Assembly: GCA_965221725.1 (NCBI GenBank)
Contig: OZ244909.1
Coordinates: 558,001-622,000 of the forward strand
Reading direction: 5' to 3'
DNA: 64,000 nucleotides
Source: HK1 sp965221725
Lineage (GTDB): Bacteria > Pseudomonadota > Gammaproteobacteria > HK1
The position numbers and the translations under genes were made by a program. Shown here in pieces: positions 1 to 8,490 of the stretch. Numbering within the stretch: the stretch's first letter is position 1; each line of letters begins with the position of its first letter. The notes under the pieces are model-generated. The model was not told the DNA's origin, searched no databases, and was given only the letters and a program-made list of their open reading frames with translations.

Positions 1-1182
1 GCACGATATTTCCGCAACCACCCGATCGTCGGGATCCTCGGCCCCCGACAGTGCGGCAAGACCACGCTGGCGCGGCACTACATCGGCACCCTGCGAGACG
101 GCCGGCGGCGGCTCCATCACCATGTCCATCGCCATGATCGAAGGGGTGGCGCCGCCGGACCGGTGCATTACTTCGATCTCGAAGATCCCGAGCACCTCGC
201 CCGACTGACCGAGCCCAGGCTGGCCCTGGAGTCGCTGGAAGGTCTGATCGTCATCGACGAGATACAGCGCCGCCCGGAGCTGTTTCCCCTGCTCCGAGTG
301 CTGGTCGACCGGGAGCGGTCGAAGCAGCGGTACCTGATCCTCGGCAGCGCGTCACGCGACCTGATCCGCCAGTCCTCCGAAACGCTCGCCGGTCGGATCA
401 TCTATCTGGAGCTGCCTCCCTTCACCGCGTTCGAAGCAACCGACCATTCCCGCCTCTGGCTGCGAGGCGGATTCCCGCCGGCCTACCTCGCGGACTCCGA
501 CCCGGACAGCATCCTCTGGCGCAAGGCCTACGTGACCAGCTTCCTGGAGCGTGACCTGCCCGCGCTCGGCATCGACTTCGCGGCCGGCACCATGCGGCGC
601 TTCTGGATGATGGTGGCGCACTGGCACGGGAACATCCTCAACGCCTCGGAGCTTGCGCGTTCGCTCGACGTCTCCTCACCGACCATCAAGCGCTACCTCG
701 ACATCCTCGACGGAACGTTCATCACCCGGACCCTGCCGCCCTGGTACGCCAACCTGCGCAAGCGGCAGGTCAAGTCTCCGAAGATCATGTTCCGCGACAG
801 CGGGTTGCTGCACGCTCTGCTCGACCTTCCGGATCGGGACCGCCTGCACTCCCACCCCAGGCTCGGCGCGTCATGGGAGGGGTTCGCGCTGGAGCAGGTC
901 ATCCGGATGCATCAGGCGGAGGCGGCGGAGTGCTTCTTCTGGGCGACGCACGGCGACGCCGAGCTGGACCTGCTGATCGTCCGGGGCAGCGAGAAGACGG
1001 CATTCGAGTTCAAGTACACCTCCACGCCCAGGGTCACCCGCTCCATGCACTCCGCGCTCACGGACCTGGACCTGGAGCGGATCACCATTGTCTGTCCGGG
1101 AGACAGCACCTACCCGCTCACCAAGAAAATCAGGGTCGCGAACCTGCACCAGATCCGGAAGGAGTGCGGCCCCGGGCTCTGA
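1..1182 (+). CDS. AAA ATPase with DUF4143-type C-terminus (5' end outside window)
   Basis: The reading frame is open from base 1, so the start codon lies upstream of the window. The visible protein has a Walker A motif (GPRQCGKTT, encoded around bases 40-66), a Walker B-like VIDEIQRRPELF, then a C-terminal part with a winged-helix-like stretch (NASELARSLDVSSPTIKRYL) and a nuclease-like end (ELDLLIV, FEFKYT). This is the layout of the AAA_14/DUF4143 family, ATPases of unclear role often found in accessory DNA. Between the Walker A region and VHYFDLEDPEHLARL lies an Arg/His-rich stretch of about 25 residues (bases ~95-165) that does not look like the family and may be a small insertion. A second family member is at 28590-29825. 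Family assignment is firm; function is unknown. Confidence 0.8.
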   Translation, partial: ARYFRNHPIVGILGPRQCGKTTLARHYIGTLRDGRRRLHHHVHRHDRRGGAAGPVHYFDLEDPEHLARLTEPRLALESLEGLIVIDEIQRRPELFPLLRVLVDRERSKQRYLILGSASRDLIRQSSETLAGRIIYLELPPFTAFEATDHSRLWLRGGFPPAYLADSDPDSILWRKAYVTSFLERDLPALGIDFAAGTMRRFWMMVAHWHGNILNASELARSLDVSSPTIKRYLDILDGTFITRTLPPWYANLRKRQVKSPKIMFRDSGLLHALLDLPDRDRLHSHPRLGASWEGFALEQVIRMHQAEAAECFFWATHGDAELDLLIVRGSEKTAFEFKYTSTPRVTRSMHSALTDLDLERITIVCPGDSTYPLTKKIRVANLHQIRKECGPGL

Positions 1183-1309
1183 CGCAATCGCCCGATCCTC
1201 CGCATCGGCAATGTCGCGGTGGTGTACGATCGCCGGCGCAACCGGACCGGAATTTCACCCCTTCCCGGCCAGGACCGGAGAACCACTCAAGCCTGGGCGG
1301 CTCCGATGC

Positions 1310-1400
1310 GAGGGCATGTGAGAAACGCGACCGAACGCGCGTCTCCTTCACCGACGCCTCGATGCGCATTTCTCACCGGTTCGTGAAGCGAGGGCGCGCA
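1310..1400. repeat. Dispersed intergenic repeat, copy A
   Basis: This stretch matches 46377-46470 closely: both contain a GTGA-AAACGCG-CCGAA block and the string CCTCGATGCGCATTTCTC, in the same orientation. The last part (CGCATTTCTCACCGGTTCGTGAAGCGAGGGCGC) resembles the end of the larger inverted-repeat elements at 51181, 58794, 60993 and 61749. I see no gene in the 364 bases between the ATPase and leuD apart from this. Confidence 0.6.
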
Positions 1401-1546
1401 TCGGCGAAATTTTCGGGCCGTGACACTCCGCCCGTGCGGAGCCCGGGTCGGGGCGGGGTCGAGGACCGCCGTTTCCGTCATGGCCGTGGAACTTGTCCGC
1501 CGGATGGATCAGCCCGTAGACAGGCCGGCACCGCAGGGAGAGCCCG

Positions 1547-2158
1547 ATGCAGAAATTCACGAAGCTGACCGGCGTGGCGGCGCCGATGGACGCCATCAAC
1601 GTCGACACCGACCAGATCATCCCCAAGCTGCACCTGCGCACCATCAAGCGCACCGGGCTCGGCAAGGTGCTGTTCGACGAGCTGCGGTTCAACCCGGACG
1701 GCACCGAGAAACCCGAATTCGTCCTGAACCGAGCGCCCTACCGCAACGCCGAGATCCTCGTGGCCGGCGACAACTTCGGGTGCGGGTCGTCGCGCGAGCA
1801 CGCGCCCTGGGCCCTGCTCGACTTCGGCATCCGCTGCATCATCTCCACGAGCTTCGCCGACATCTTCTACAACAACTGCTTCAAGAACGGCATCCTGCCC
1901 ATCACCGTCTCCACCGATGAACTTCAGGCGTTGATGGCGGACGCAGAGGACCGGGAGAACCCGGTGCTGAGCGTGGATCTCCACACCCGGGAGATCACGC
2001 GGCCGAACGGTGCGGTGGTGCGCTTCGAGATCGACGCGTTCCGGCGCGAGTGCCTGCTCGACGGCCTCGACGACATCGGCCTCACCATGCAGAAGGCGGC
2101 GCTCATCGACGCCTTCGAGACGACCCAGCGCGAACGGCAGCCGTGGCTGTACCGCTGA
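1547..2158 (+). CDS. leuD: 3-isopropylmalate dehydratase small subunit
   Basis: Small subunit of isopropylmalate isomerase, which with LeuC converts 2-isopropylmalate to 3-isopropylmalate in leucine synthesis (cytosol). The 203-residue length is normal. Family signatures are visible: NVDTDQIIPKLHL near residue 20 and the swivel-domain motif DNFGCGSSREHAPWAL near residue 80. The ATG at 1547 is preceded by CAGGGAGAGCCCG, a suitable Shine-Dalgarno, which supports this start. Unusually, leuD precedes leuC, and leuC begins about 250 bases later after a repeat, so the two are not tightly coupled. leuB is not in the window. Confidence 0.96.
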   Translation: MQKFTKLTGVAAPMDAINVDTDQIIPKLHLRTIKRTGLGKVLFDELRFNPDGTEKPEFVLNRAPYRNAEILVAGDNFGCGSSREHAPWALLDFGIRCIISTSFADIFYNNCFKNGILPITVSTDELQALMADAEDRENPVLSVDLHTREITRPNGAVVRFEIDAFRRECLLDGLDDIGLTMQKAALIDAFETTQRERQPWLYR

Positions 2159-2226
2159 GCCCGTTCCGGAAAAGTTCGCCCCATGACGGGACACCCGCGT
2201 CGCTTCGCTCCGACTCGGCGATCGGC

Positions 2227-2386
2227 TTGAATGAATCCGCATTCGTTTTGATGATGGAACACGACGGGCGGACGGGAGGCCCATGAGGTGAGCTCCATTT
2301 TGCCTTGCTACAAGCGACATCATCGACTGTCTGCGCAGGCAGCGAGATTCCTGCTCAGAGAATCGGGGAAATTTCCGGGCCGACCC
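2227..2386. repeat. Left arm of ~160 bp inverted repeat flanking leuC
   Basis: Read forward, this region matches the reverse complement of 3931-4090 over nearly its whole length by eye, with interspersed mismatches. Shared blocks include TTGAATGAATCCGCATTCG, GCCTTGCTACAAG and AGATTCCTGCTCAGAGAA. It holds no credible gene. It fills the leuD-leuC spacer and ends about 20 bases before the leuC start. Confidence 0.85.
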
Positions 2387-2407
2387 GGACATCTCGAGAA
2401 CATCGCC

Positions 2408-3817
2408 ATGACCCGACCGCAGACTCTCCTCGACAAGATATGGAACAACCATCTCGTCGACGTCCAGGACGACGGGATCCACCTCCTCTACATCGACCGC
2501 CATCTCCTGCACGAAGTGCTCTCACCCCAGGCGTTCGAGGGGCTGCGGCTCGCCGGGCGGCGCGTGCGCCGCACCGACGCGACGCTCGCGGTCGCCGACC
2601 ACAACGTGCCGACCACCGACCGCAGCCTCGGCATCGAGGACCCGGAGTCGCGGCTTCAGGTCGAGACCCTGAGCGCGAACTGCGAGGAGTTCGGGGTCGA
2701 GGTCTTCGACATGCTCGACCCGCGCCAGGGCATCGTCCACGTCATCGGCCCCGAGCAGGGCTTCACCCTGCCGGGCACCACGGTGGTGTGCTGCGACAGC
2801 CACACCGCGACCCACGGCGCCTTCGGCGCGCTGGCCTTCGGCATCGGGACCTCGGAGAGCGAGCACGTGCTGGCGACCCAGACGCTGCGCACGTCGCGCC
2901 CGAAGAGCATGCGGGTGACGGTGGACGACCCGCTCCCGGCCGGCTGCACCGGCAAGGACCTCATCCTCGCCATCATCGGCCACCTCGGCACCGCCGGTGG
3001 CACCGGGCACATCGTCGAATACTGCGGACGCGCGATCCGCGACCTCTCGATGGAGGGCCGCATGACGGTGAGCAACATGACCATCGAGGCCGGGGCGCGG
3101 GCCGGGCTCGTCGCCCCGGACGCCAGGACCTTCGCGTATCTCCAAGGCCGCCCGATGGCGCCGAAGGGCGTCGAGTGGGACGCGGCGGTGGCGCACTGGT
3201 GCACCCTCGCCTCGGACGCGGGCGCGGTCTACGACCGGGAAGTGCGGATCGAGGCGGCGGACATCGCCCCGCAGGTCACCTGGGGCACGAGCCCCGAGGA
3301 CGTGGTGCCGATCACCGGCGTGGTACCGGACCCGGCCGATGCGCCAGGCGACGCGAAGCGCGGGGCGATGACCCGGGCGCTCCGGTACATGGGGCTCGTC
3401 CCCGGCACCCGCATGACGGACATCGCGGTCGACAACGTATTCATCGGCTCGTGCACCAACGGCCGCATCGAGGATCTGCGGGCCGCCGCCGCGGTAGTAC
3501 GGGGCCGTCGGGTCGCCGCGCACGTCGACGCCATGGTCTCCCCCGGCTCGACCCTCATCAAGCGCCAGGCCGAGGAGGAAGGGCTGCACCGGATCTTCAT
3601 CGAGGCGGGCTTCCAGTGGCGGGAATCCGGCTGCTCGATGTGTCTCGGCATGAACCCCGACCGCGTCGGCGCGGGCAAACGCTGCGCGTCCACGTCGAAC
3701 CGCAACTTCGAGGGGCGCCAGGGCCGCGACGCCCGCACGCATCTCGTCAGTCCGGCGATGGCGGCGGCCGCGGCGGTGCGGGGCCGGCTTGCCGACGTGC
3801 GGGAACTGCTGGACTGA
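2408..3817 (+). CDS. leuC: 3-isopropylmalate dehydratase large subunit
   Basis: Catalytic [4Fe-4S] subunit of isopropylmalate isomerase (leucine synthesis). The 469-residue length fits the family. Visible motifs are VVCCDSHTATHGAFGALAFG (residues ~128-147), FIGSCTNGRIEDL (~347) and ESGCSMCLGMNPD (~412); the single Cys of the second and the two of the third are the cluster ligands. The frame is open further upstream, but that part is the inverted repeat, and the protein signature MTRPQTLLDKIWNNHLV begins at ATG 2408. The gene is bracketed by inverted repeats (2227-2386 and 3931-4090). It is expected to work with leuD just upstream. Confidence 0.96.
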   Translation: MTRPQTLLDKIWNNHLVDVQDDGIHLLYIDRHLLHEVLSPQAFEGLRLAGRRVRRTDATLAVADHNVPTTDRSLGIEDPESRLQVETLSANCEEFGVEVFDMLDPRQGIVHVIGPEQGFTLPGTTVVCCDSHTATHGAFGALAFGIGTSESEHVLATQTLRTSRPKSMRVTVDDPLPAGCTGKDLILAIIGHLGTAGGTGHIVEYCGRAIRDLSMEGRMTVSNMTIEAGARAGLVAPDARTFAYLQGRPMAPKGVEWDAAVAHWCTLASDAGAVYDREVRIEAADIAPQVTWGTSPEDVVPITGVVPDPADAPGDAKRGAMTRALRYMGLVPGTRMTDIAVDNVFIGSCTNGRIEDLRAAAAVVRGRRVAAHVDAMVSPGSTLIKRQAEEEGLHRIFIEAGFQWRESGCSMCLGMNPDRVGAGKRCASTSNRNFEGRQGRDARTHLVSPAMAAAAAVRGRLADVRELLD

Positions 3818-3930
3818 ACGGCCGAGCCCGTCGGGCCGGAACATCACCGCGCAGCTCCGCGCAAACCTCACTTGCCCGAACCCTCACCTCGCCCCGAATC
3901 CGGCGGACCCAATCCGCCACCCGCAGGGAT

Positions 3931-4090
3931 CCGGCCCGGGAGTGTCACCGGTTCTCTGAGCAGGAATCTTGCTGCCCGCACAGACAGTCACTGATATCAC
4001 TTGTAGCAAGGCACGAAGTGGAATTCACTTGATCGACCTCCAGTCCGCCAGTCGTGTTTCGTCATCAAACCGAATGCGGATTCATTCAAA
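3931..4090. repeat. Right arm of ~160 bp inverted repeat flanking leuC
   Basis: Reverse-complement match of 2227-2386; see that entry. Together the arms enclose leuC exactly, with about 20 bases (left) and 110 bases (right) between arm and gene. The arms look like two copies of a non-coding repeat unit in opposite orientation. Confidence 0.85.
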
Positions 4091-4747
4091 TGAACGCGCA
4101 CGCCTGCGCCTACCCGAGCGGCTGAAGCGCCGGTAAGCGGTAAGCGCTCGGTCGAGCGGTGGAACTCGGAGGTCGGAGAACTGCGGGATGGCCGCTGCCT
4201 CGCAAATCAGGTCAGTGAGCACGCTACCCTCTCCCGTTGGCCGGTCGATTCCACGGCTCGACCGAAATCGCCGCGACAGGCCGGGCTGAACGCTCGCACG
4301 GTCGCGGTTCCCCGCGGGACTGCATCACTTCCGGGGGCGACCGCGTGGGTGCCGTCCCCCGGACCCCGAACGATGATCGCCCGGTCATCCCGGATATCTC
4401 GATCCTACCAACCCGTTGTCCGTCACGGGCGCTGACCGCGCACATCGTACCGTTCTCGCGGGCGGTCGAGCCGGTTGTCGGTGCCCCCCGCCGAGACCGT
4501 CCGCGCCACCGCCGTCGAGAGTGCAGCCCTCGCCGAATGCACGTGCCGCCGGCCCGCCGTCGGCAGTGCGACTGACCTCGGCGGGGGGGCCGGCGGCATG
4601 GCGTGCGCCCGCGTTCTCATCGTCTCCGCGTGGGTGCGCCGCCGAGAGGCGGCGGCTGGCCGTGAGCGGGGGGGCGGCGGTCGGGGGTCCGGGGGGGAGG
4701 ACGCTCCGTCGCCGCGTCCTGTCACCGACACGCGGAGGGAAGACACC
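4091..4747. other. Intergenic region, no gene recognised
   Basis: Several open frames cross this stretch on both strands, but all are Arg/Pro-rich translations typical of GC-rich non-coding DNA and none has a good ribosome site or family signature. Several short G runs (six to seven G) occur between 4580 and 4700. Confidence 0.5.
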
Positions 4748-5071
4748 ATGCTGACGACGACGGCACTGCCTGGCAACACGGCCGATACCTTCCTGGTCCA
4801 CTTCTTCGGCGGCGGTCTCGCCGATGAGCGCTACGTGGTGGAGCGGTTCAAGGCGTATGCGGACGGAGACATTCGGCCCTGGCCCGGAGAGGCGACGGCG
4901 AAGGGCCGGCGCGGGGCGAAGCGCGAGACCGCGACGCGCAGGGCGGTGAAGGCGCTGCGTCCGGCCTGCACCGAAATCATCATTTGCACGGGGCTGCGCA
5001 CCCGCGGGGGGCAACAGCTCTGGGGGTCTCATGCGGCGGGGATTCTGTGCGAGCGCAAGCAGCGCGGTTGA
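4748..5071 (+). CDS. Hypothetical protein, 107 residues
   Basis: I do not recognise the family. ATG 4748 has GGAGGGA about 9 bases upstream, a strong ribosome site, so this start is preferred over the Arg-rich upstream extension of the same frame. The N-terminal half reads like a folded protein (TADTFLVHFFGGGLADERYV), followed by a basic stretch (KGRRGAKRETATRRAVKAL) and TEIIICTGLRTRGGQQLW. It precedes the zinc-ribbon repeat gene by 88 bases on the same strand and could be co-transcribed with it. Confidence 0.5.
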   Translation: MLTTTALPGNTADTFLVHFFGGGLADERYVVERFKAYADGDIRPWPGEATAKGRRGAKRETATRRAVKALRPACTEIIICTGLRTRGGQQLWGSHAAGILCERKQRG

Positions 5072-5159
5072 GTGGCGTTGCTTCGCGGACGCCCGGCCGG
5101 GCGGCCGACGATCGGGTGTGTGCCGTTCGGCACCGGACCCCGACACGGAGATGCATTCC

Positions 5160-6313
5160 ATGGGCGAGCAGGACCAGGACATCGAGACGCGACGCGCGCG
5201 CGACCTGGCGCGTTATCACCGCCGGGTCGCTGAATGGAGAGCCGCGGGGTTGTGTTTGAAGTGTGGCCAGCGCCCGCCGGCACCGCACCGCAGCCAGTGT
5301 GCGGGATGCCTCGAGAAACGCCGGGCGGCCGACCTGGTGCGTTATCACCAGCGGACTGCCCGGCGGGTCGCGCAGGGGCTGTGCCCGAAGTGTGGCAAGC
5401 ACCCGCCCGCGCCGGGGCGGGGCGTGTGCGCATCTTGCGCCGAGAAGGACCGCGCCGCCGAGCGGGCGCGCGATGCGCGGCTGCGGGCGGCCGGGATGCC
5501 GCGCCGGGACCCCGCGCGGGCGCGGGCCTACGACCGCGAGCGCGCCCGCCGCGAGACGGTCGAGCGGCGCGCCGCCGGTGTCTGTGTGTCCTGCGGGCGG
5601 GCGCCGGCCGAGGCGGGGCGTGTCACGTGTGGGGATTGCGCCGAGACGCGCCGGGGGCGTGACCGGGCGAAGTACGCCGAGGCGAAGGCCGCCGGGCGGT
5701 TGTACGGGGGCCGGAAAGTGGCCACCCGCCGACGCATCGGGCGGGCGCGGGGCGCGAAGCGTCTGGCCGCCCGGATTGCGGCGGGGCGCTGTACGGGCTG
5801 TGGCAAGCAGCCCCCGTCGAGGGCGGTGCGACCTGTGCGTCCTGTCGTGAAACGCGCCGGGTGGCCGAGCGGGCACTGTACAGCTTCCGTCGCGCCGCGG
5901 GCTTGTGCGGCAGTTGCGGCGGTCTCACCACCGACGGCGGCGCGCGGTGTGGTCCGTGCGCGGTGCGCGAGTCCGAGCGTCGCGACCCCGAGACGCGGAA
6001 CGCCGCCGCCCGGAAACTCTATGCGCGTCGGAAGGCGCGGGGCCTGTGTACCACCTGCGGCGCCCCGTCCCCGGGGGCGGCGCGGTGCGAACCCTGTGCG
6101 CGGCGGTCCTGCGAGCGCTCGGCGTCCGTCCGCACGATGCCGATCTACGCCCCGCAGTACACCGTCGTCGACCTCGACACCGGCGACACCCACGGCCCCT
6201 ACGATGCCTGGGAGGACGTGGCGCTTGCGATGGCCTTCGCCCGCCTCTCACCCGAGCGGGTCGAGGTGCTGACCGACGCGCCGGCCCTCTCGGGCATGGC
6301 GGCGTGGGAGTGA
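5160..6313 (+). pseudogene. Zinc-ribbon repeat protein, frameshifted at a C5 run
   Basis: The protein is built from six repeats of CxxCG-(8 to 10)-CxxC (for example CLKCGQRPPAPHRSQCAGC, CPKCGKHPPAPGRGVCASC), spaced about 40-70 residues apart and separated by Arg/Ala-rich helical segments. The first frame runs from ATG 5160 (GGAG 9 bases upstream) to the first half of repeat four (CTGCGKQPP). The second Cys pair of that repeat (CASCRETRR) and repeats five and six are in the frame that ends at 6313. One extra C in the run at 5811-5815 would join them perfectly, and the total length also fits a 1-base loss. The C-terminus (VVDLDTGDTHGPYDAWEDV) is a different, acidic module. The cause may be a real mutation, a slippery site or a sequencing error. 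Function unknown; nucleic-acid binding is only an inference from the zinc knuckles. Confidence 0.7.
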
Positions 6314-6443
6314 CTCCGCTCGGTGGGGAGGTCGCCCGTGCTGGTCGGGGTGGAGGGTAGCGCGTGCCGGGGCGAGTGCCCGGCAGGGACAGAGGGAGAG
6401 CGGCTCCCTCGCCGGCCGGGCGCCGGCACGGGAGACCCTGCCC

Positions 6444-6719
6444 ATGTGCGCCTTCGACACCGACTGCGACGTCATGACCCCTTCCCTCAGCGACCTGCTC
6501 ACCGACTGCGGGCTCGACACCCGCACCGTCCGTGACGCCCTCGCCGACCACCGCGCTTCGCGTGCCCCGACCGCGAAGGGGTGTGGATCTCGAACTGAGC
6601 ATTTGGGGGTGCTTGGGCCTGTAAATGCAGGGGTGCGGTATGGCAGAGATCGATTCGCCGGACCCATTGGTACCACTTTCCTGACAAAATGTCGTATCAC
6701 CGTAGAAAATTCACCGTAA
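6444..6719 (+). CDS. Short ORF, probably 3'-truncated gene
   Basis: ATG 6444 has GGGAG nine bases upstream. The first ~45 residues (MCAFDTDCDVMTPSLSDLLT then DCGLDTRTVRDALADHRAS) look like a protein of this GC-rich region. From about base 6585 the DNA becomes AT-richer and the translation loses character, so the reading frame probably runs into foreign sequence. Family not recognised. It lies 130 bases after the zinc-ribbon gene. Confidence 0.35.
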   Translation: MCAFDTDCDVMTPSLSDLLTDCGLDTRTVRDALADHRASRAPTAKGCGSRTEHLGVLGPVNAGVRYGRDRFAGPIGTTFLTKCRITVENSP

Positions 6720-6742
6720 CTTATTGATTTTCATGTCAGTAT

Positions 6743-7249
6743 GTGATCTGCACCCTGTGGGAGGCGTATTGGACGGAGAACGGCCCGCAAGGAGAGGAAT
6801 ACTGCCGCAACCGTCTGGTCGAGCACCTGTCGGGGGTGATGTCCGATGCGATCCGGCTCGCGCCCGAGATGCAGATGCCCGAGCGGAGGCGAGCCGATTT
6901 TGTCGCACTCCGCAACGGGATCGAGCTACCGGTCGAGATCAAGGGTCAGTGGCACCGGAAGGTGTGGAACGCCGCCTCCGATCAACTCGACGCCTACTAT
7001 GCCCGCGAGTGGCATGCCGAAGGGCGTGGAGCGTACGTTGTTCTATGGTTCGGGAATGTTCCCGGCAAGGGATTGCCCGCACACCCGCAGGGGTTGGATC
7101 GGCCGGAGACTTCTCAAGCGCTTCGGGAGATGTTGGTCGACCGTCTTCCGGAGGCGCGCCGTGCGCAGCTCGACGTATTCGTGCTCGACGTCAGCCGGCC
7201 GGAACGACCCCCTCGCGCTGAAGCGTTGTCCAATCCAGAGATGAGATAG
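6743..7249 (+). pseudogene. C-terminal fragment of a nuclease-like domain protein
   Basis: The translation (GEEYCRNRLVEHLSG, RRADFVALRNGIELPVEIKG, then AYYAREWHAEGRGAYVVLWF) has the D-(x)n-ExK pattern of PD-(D/E)xK nuclease-fold domains. I know similar segments as the far C-terminus of large NTPase proteins in accessory islands. Here the frame is closed by a stop at 6725-6727, only 15 bases before the GTG at 6743, and no ribosome site is visible, so this is probably the remnant of a much longer gene cut at about base 6730. The composition change near 6585-6740 supports a junction. Confident as a remnant domain, unsure about the parent family. Confidence 0.55.
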
Positions 7250-7388
7250 AAGAGATTCTGAGAGAATCAGCCAACCTGTTTTTCACCGATCTCAACACGA
7301 TGATGCAGGAGTACGCCGTTCTTCTGGTCTGCCGACTGACCGGACCGGCCGAATCGTCCGGTAGGGCGAACCTCGGCCTCCAGATCTC

Positions 7389-7826
7389 TCACTGAAGGGC
7401 GCGTCTCAGCCAGTCGCGCGTCACGGCTTCCCGATCGCACCGCCGCTCGGCACACGCAACTTGCCAATTCGGCGCCTCGAAGCTCTCGGCCATATCGACG
7501 ACGAGGTAGCGTTGGCTGCCACCTTTCAAATCGACCCGTCCATTCCCACCGATGATCCACAGACCGCGCGGTTCGAGCCTGGCGGCATGGCCCTCGCAAT
7601 CGCGAAGTTCAAGCGCCGGCATCGGCTTCGCGTCCATGCCGAACTTGCGCATCAACGGCTCGTGCATAATGACCGGAGCACCCGGGCGGGCTTTCCATCC
7701 ATCCGGCAACCAGTCACCGATCATGGCGTAGAGCCCGCTCAAACGCTCTTCCCAGTCGTCGACGCGCCGCCGTATGTGCGCCGCATCGACCATATTGCTC
7801 GTCACGTCGTCAAGGACCGTACCCAA
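7389..7826 (-). CDS. Conserved hypothetical protein, 145 residues
   Basis: Reads like a genuine soluble protein: IRRRVDDWEERLSGLYAMI, GDWLPDGWKARP, LEPRGLWIIGGNGRVDLKGG and YLVVDMAESFEAPNWQVA. I have seen proteins of this pattern annotated as hypothetical and do not know a function. ATG 7826 starts the frame. The gene is convergent with the nuclease fragment (gap 139 bases) and has less extreme codon use than its GC-rich neighbours, consistent with acquired DNA. Confidence 0.7.
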   Translation of the reverse strand: MGTVLDDVTSNMVDAAHIRRRVDDWEERLSGLYAMIGDWLPDGWKARPGAPVIMHEPLMRKFGMDAKPMPALELRDCEGHAARLEPRGLWIIGGNGRVDLKGGSQRYLVVDMAESFEAPNWQVACAERRCDREAVTRDWLRRALQ

Positions 7827-8490
7827 TCGTCCTTCTCCACTGCCGTCTGTTCGGGGCTGCTATCCATTATCTGTGCTCGGCGGCGTTTGAACAACCAGCA
7901 TGGGGATCGGCATGGTCGGGCAGCATTTCAACACCCGAACGGCTTTTCACACGAGAGCCGTCCGTGCTCGCACCTCCGGTTCTTCCCCGGAGCGGGGCTG
8001 GTACATGCACTTGCATCCTGCATCGATCCCCACGCCCTGACCATGCTTCGGTACAGACGCTTCCCGCGCCTTCGACGGCGACGACGGACCTTCCCGACCT
8101 TGCCCGGTATCGCGAACCGACCTTTCTTCTATCTCCCATTCGGCTTCTGTCGCCTTTTCCAGCGCGGCGTGGAGGTATGGATGGTGATCGCTCAAGCTGA
8201 CCACGACGCCGTTACGGGGGTGGAAAACCGGGCCACCGAGATCGGTGCCGACAGCAGCGCACCTGAAGCCGCATGAGTGTGATCGCACCCCGCCGGCATG
8301 ACCGCCTGGGCCGGTTCGCATTCGTCATCGCCGCGCAGGCGGGCGCAGGCTCTCGATGCCGCACAGATTCCGTTTGACGACGGGATGGCCGCGCGCTGCC
8401 TGTTCGACTGCAGCGGCGGCGACGATGCGCTCGAGACACCATCCACCCGATTGACCGGCGCCGCGCCCGAGCGCGGGGGCCGCGCTACGG
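7827..8490. other. Intergenic region, no gene recognised
   Basis: Overlapping frames on both strands are open here, for example one of 124 codons on the minus strand (8321 to 7947) containing HPYLHAALEKATEAEWEIEE. None has a family signature or a clear ribosome site. The region may hold decayed gene fragments. Confidence 0.4.
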
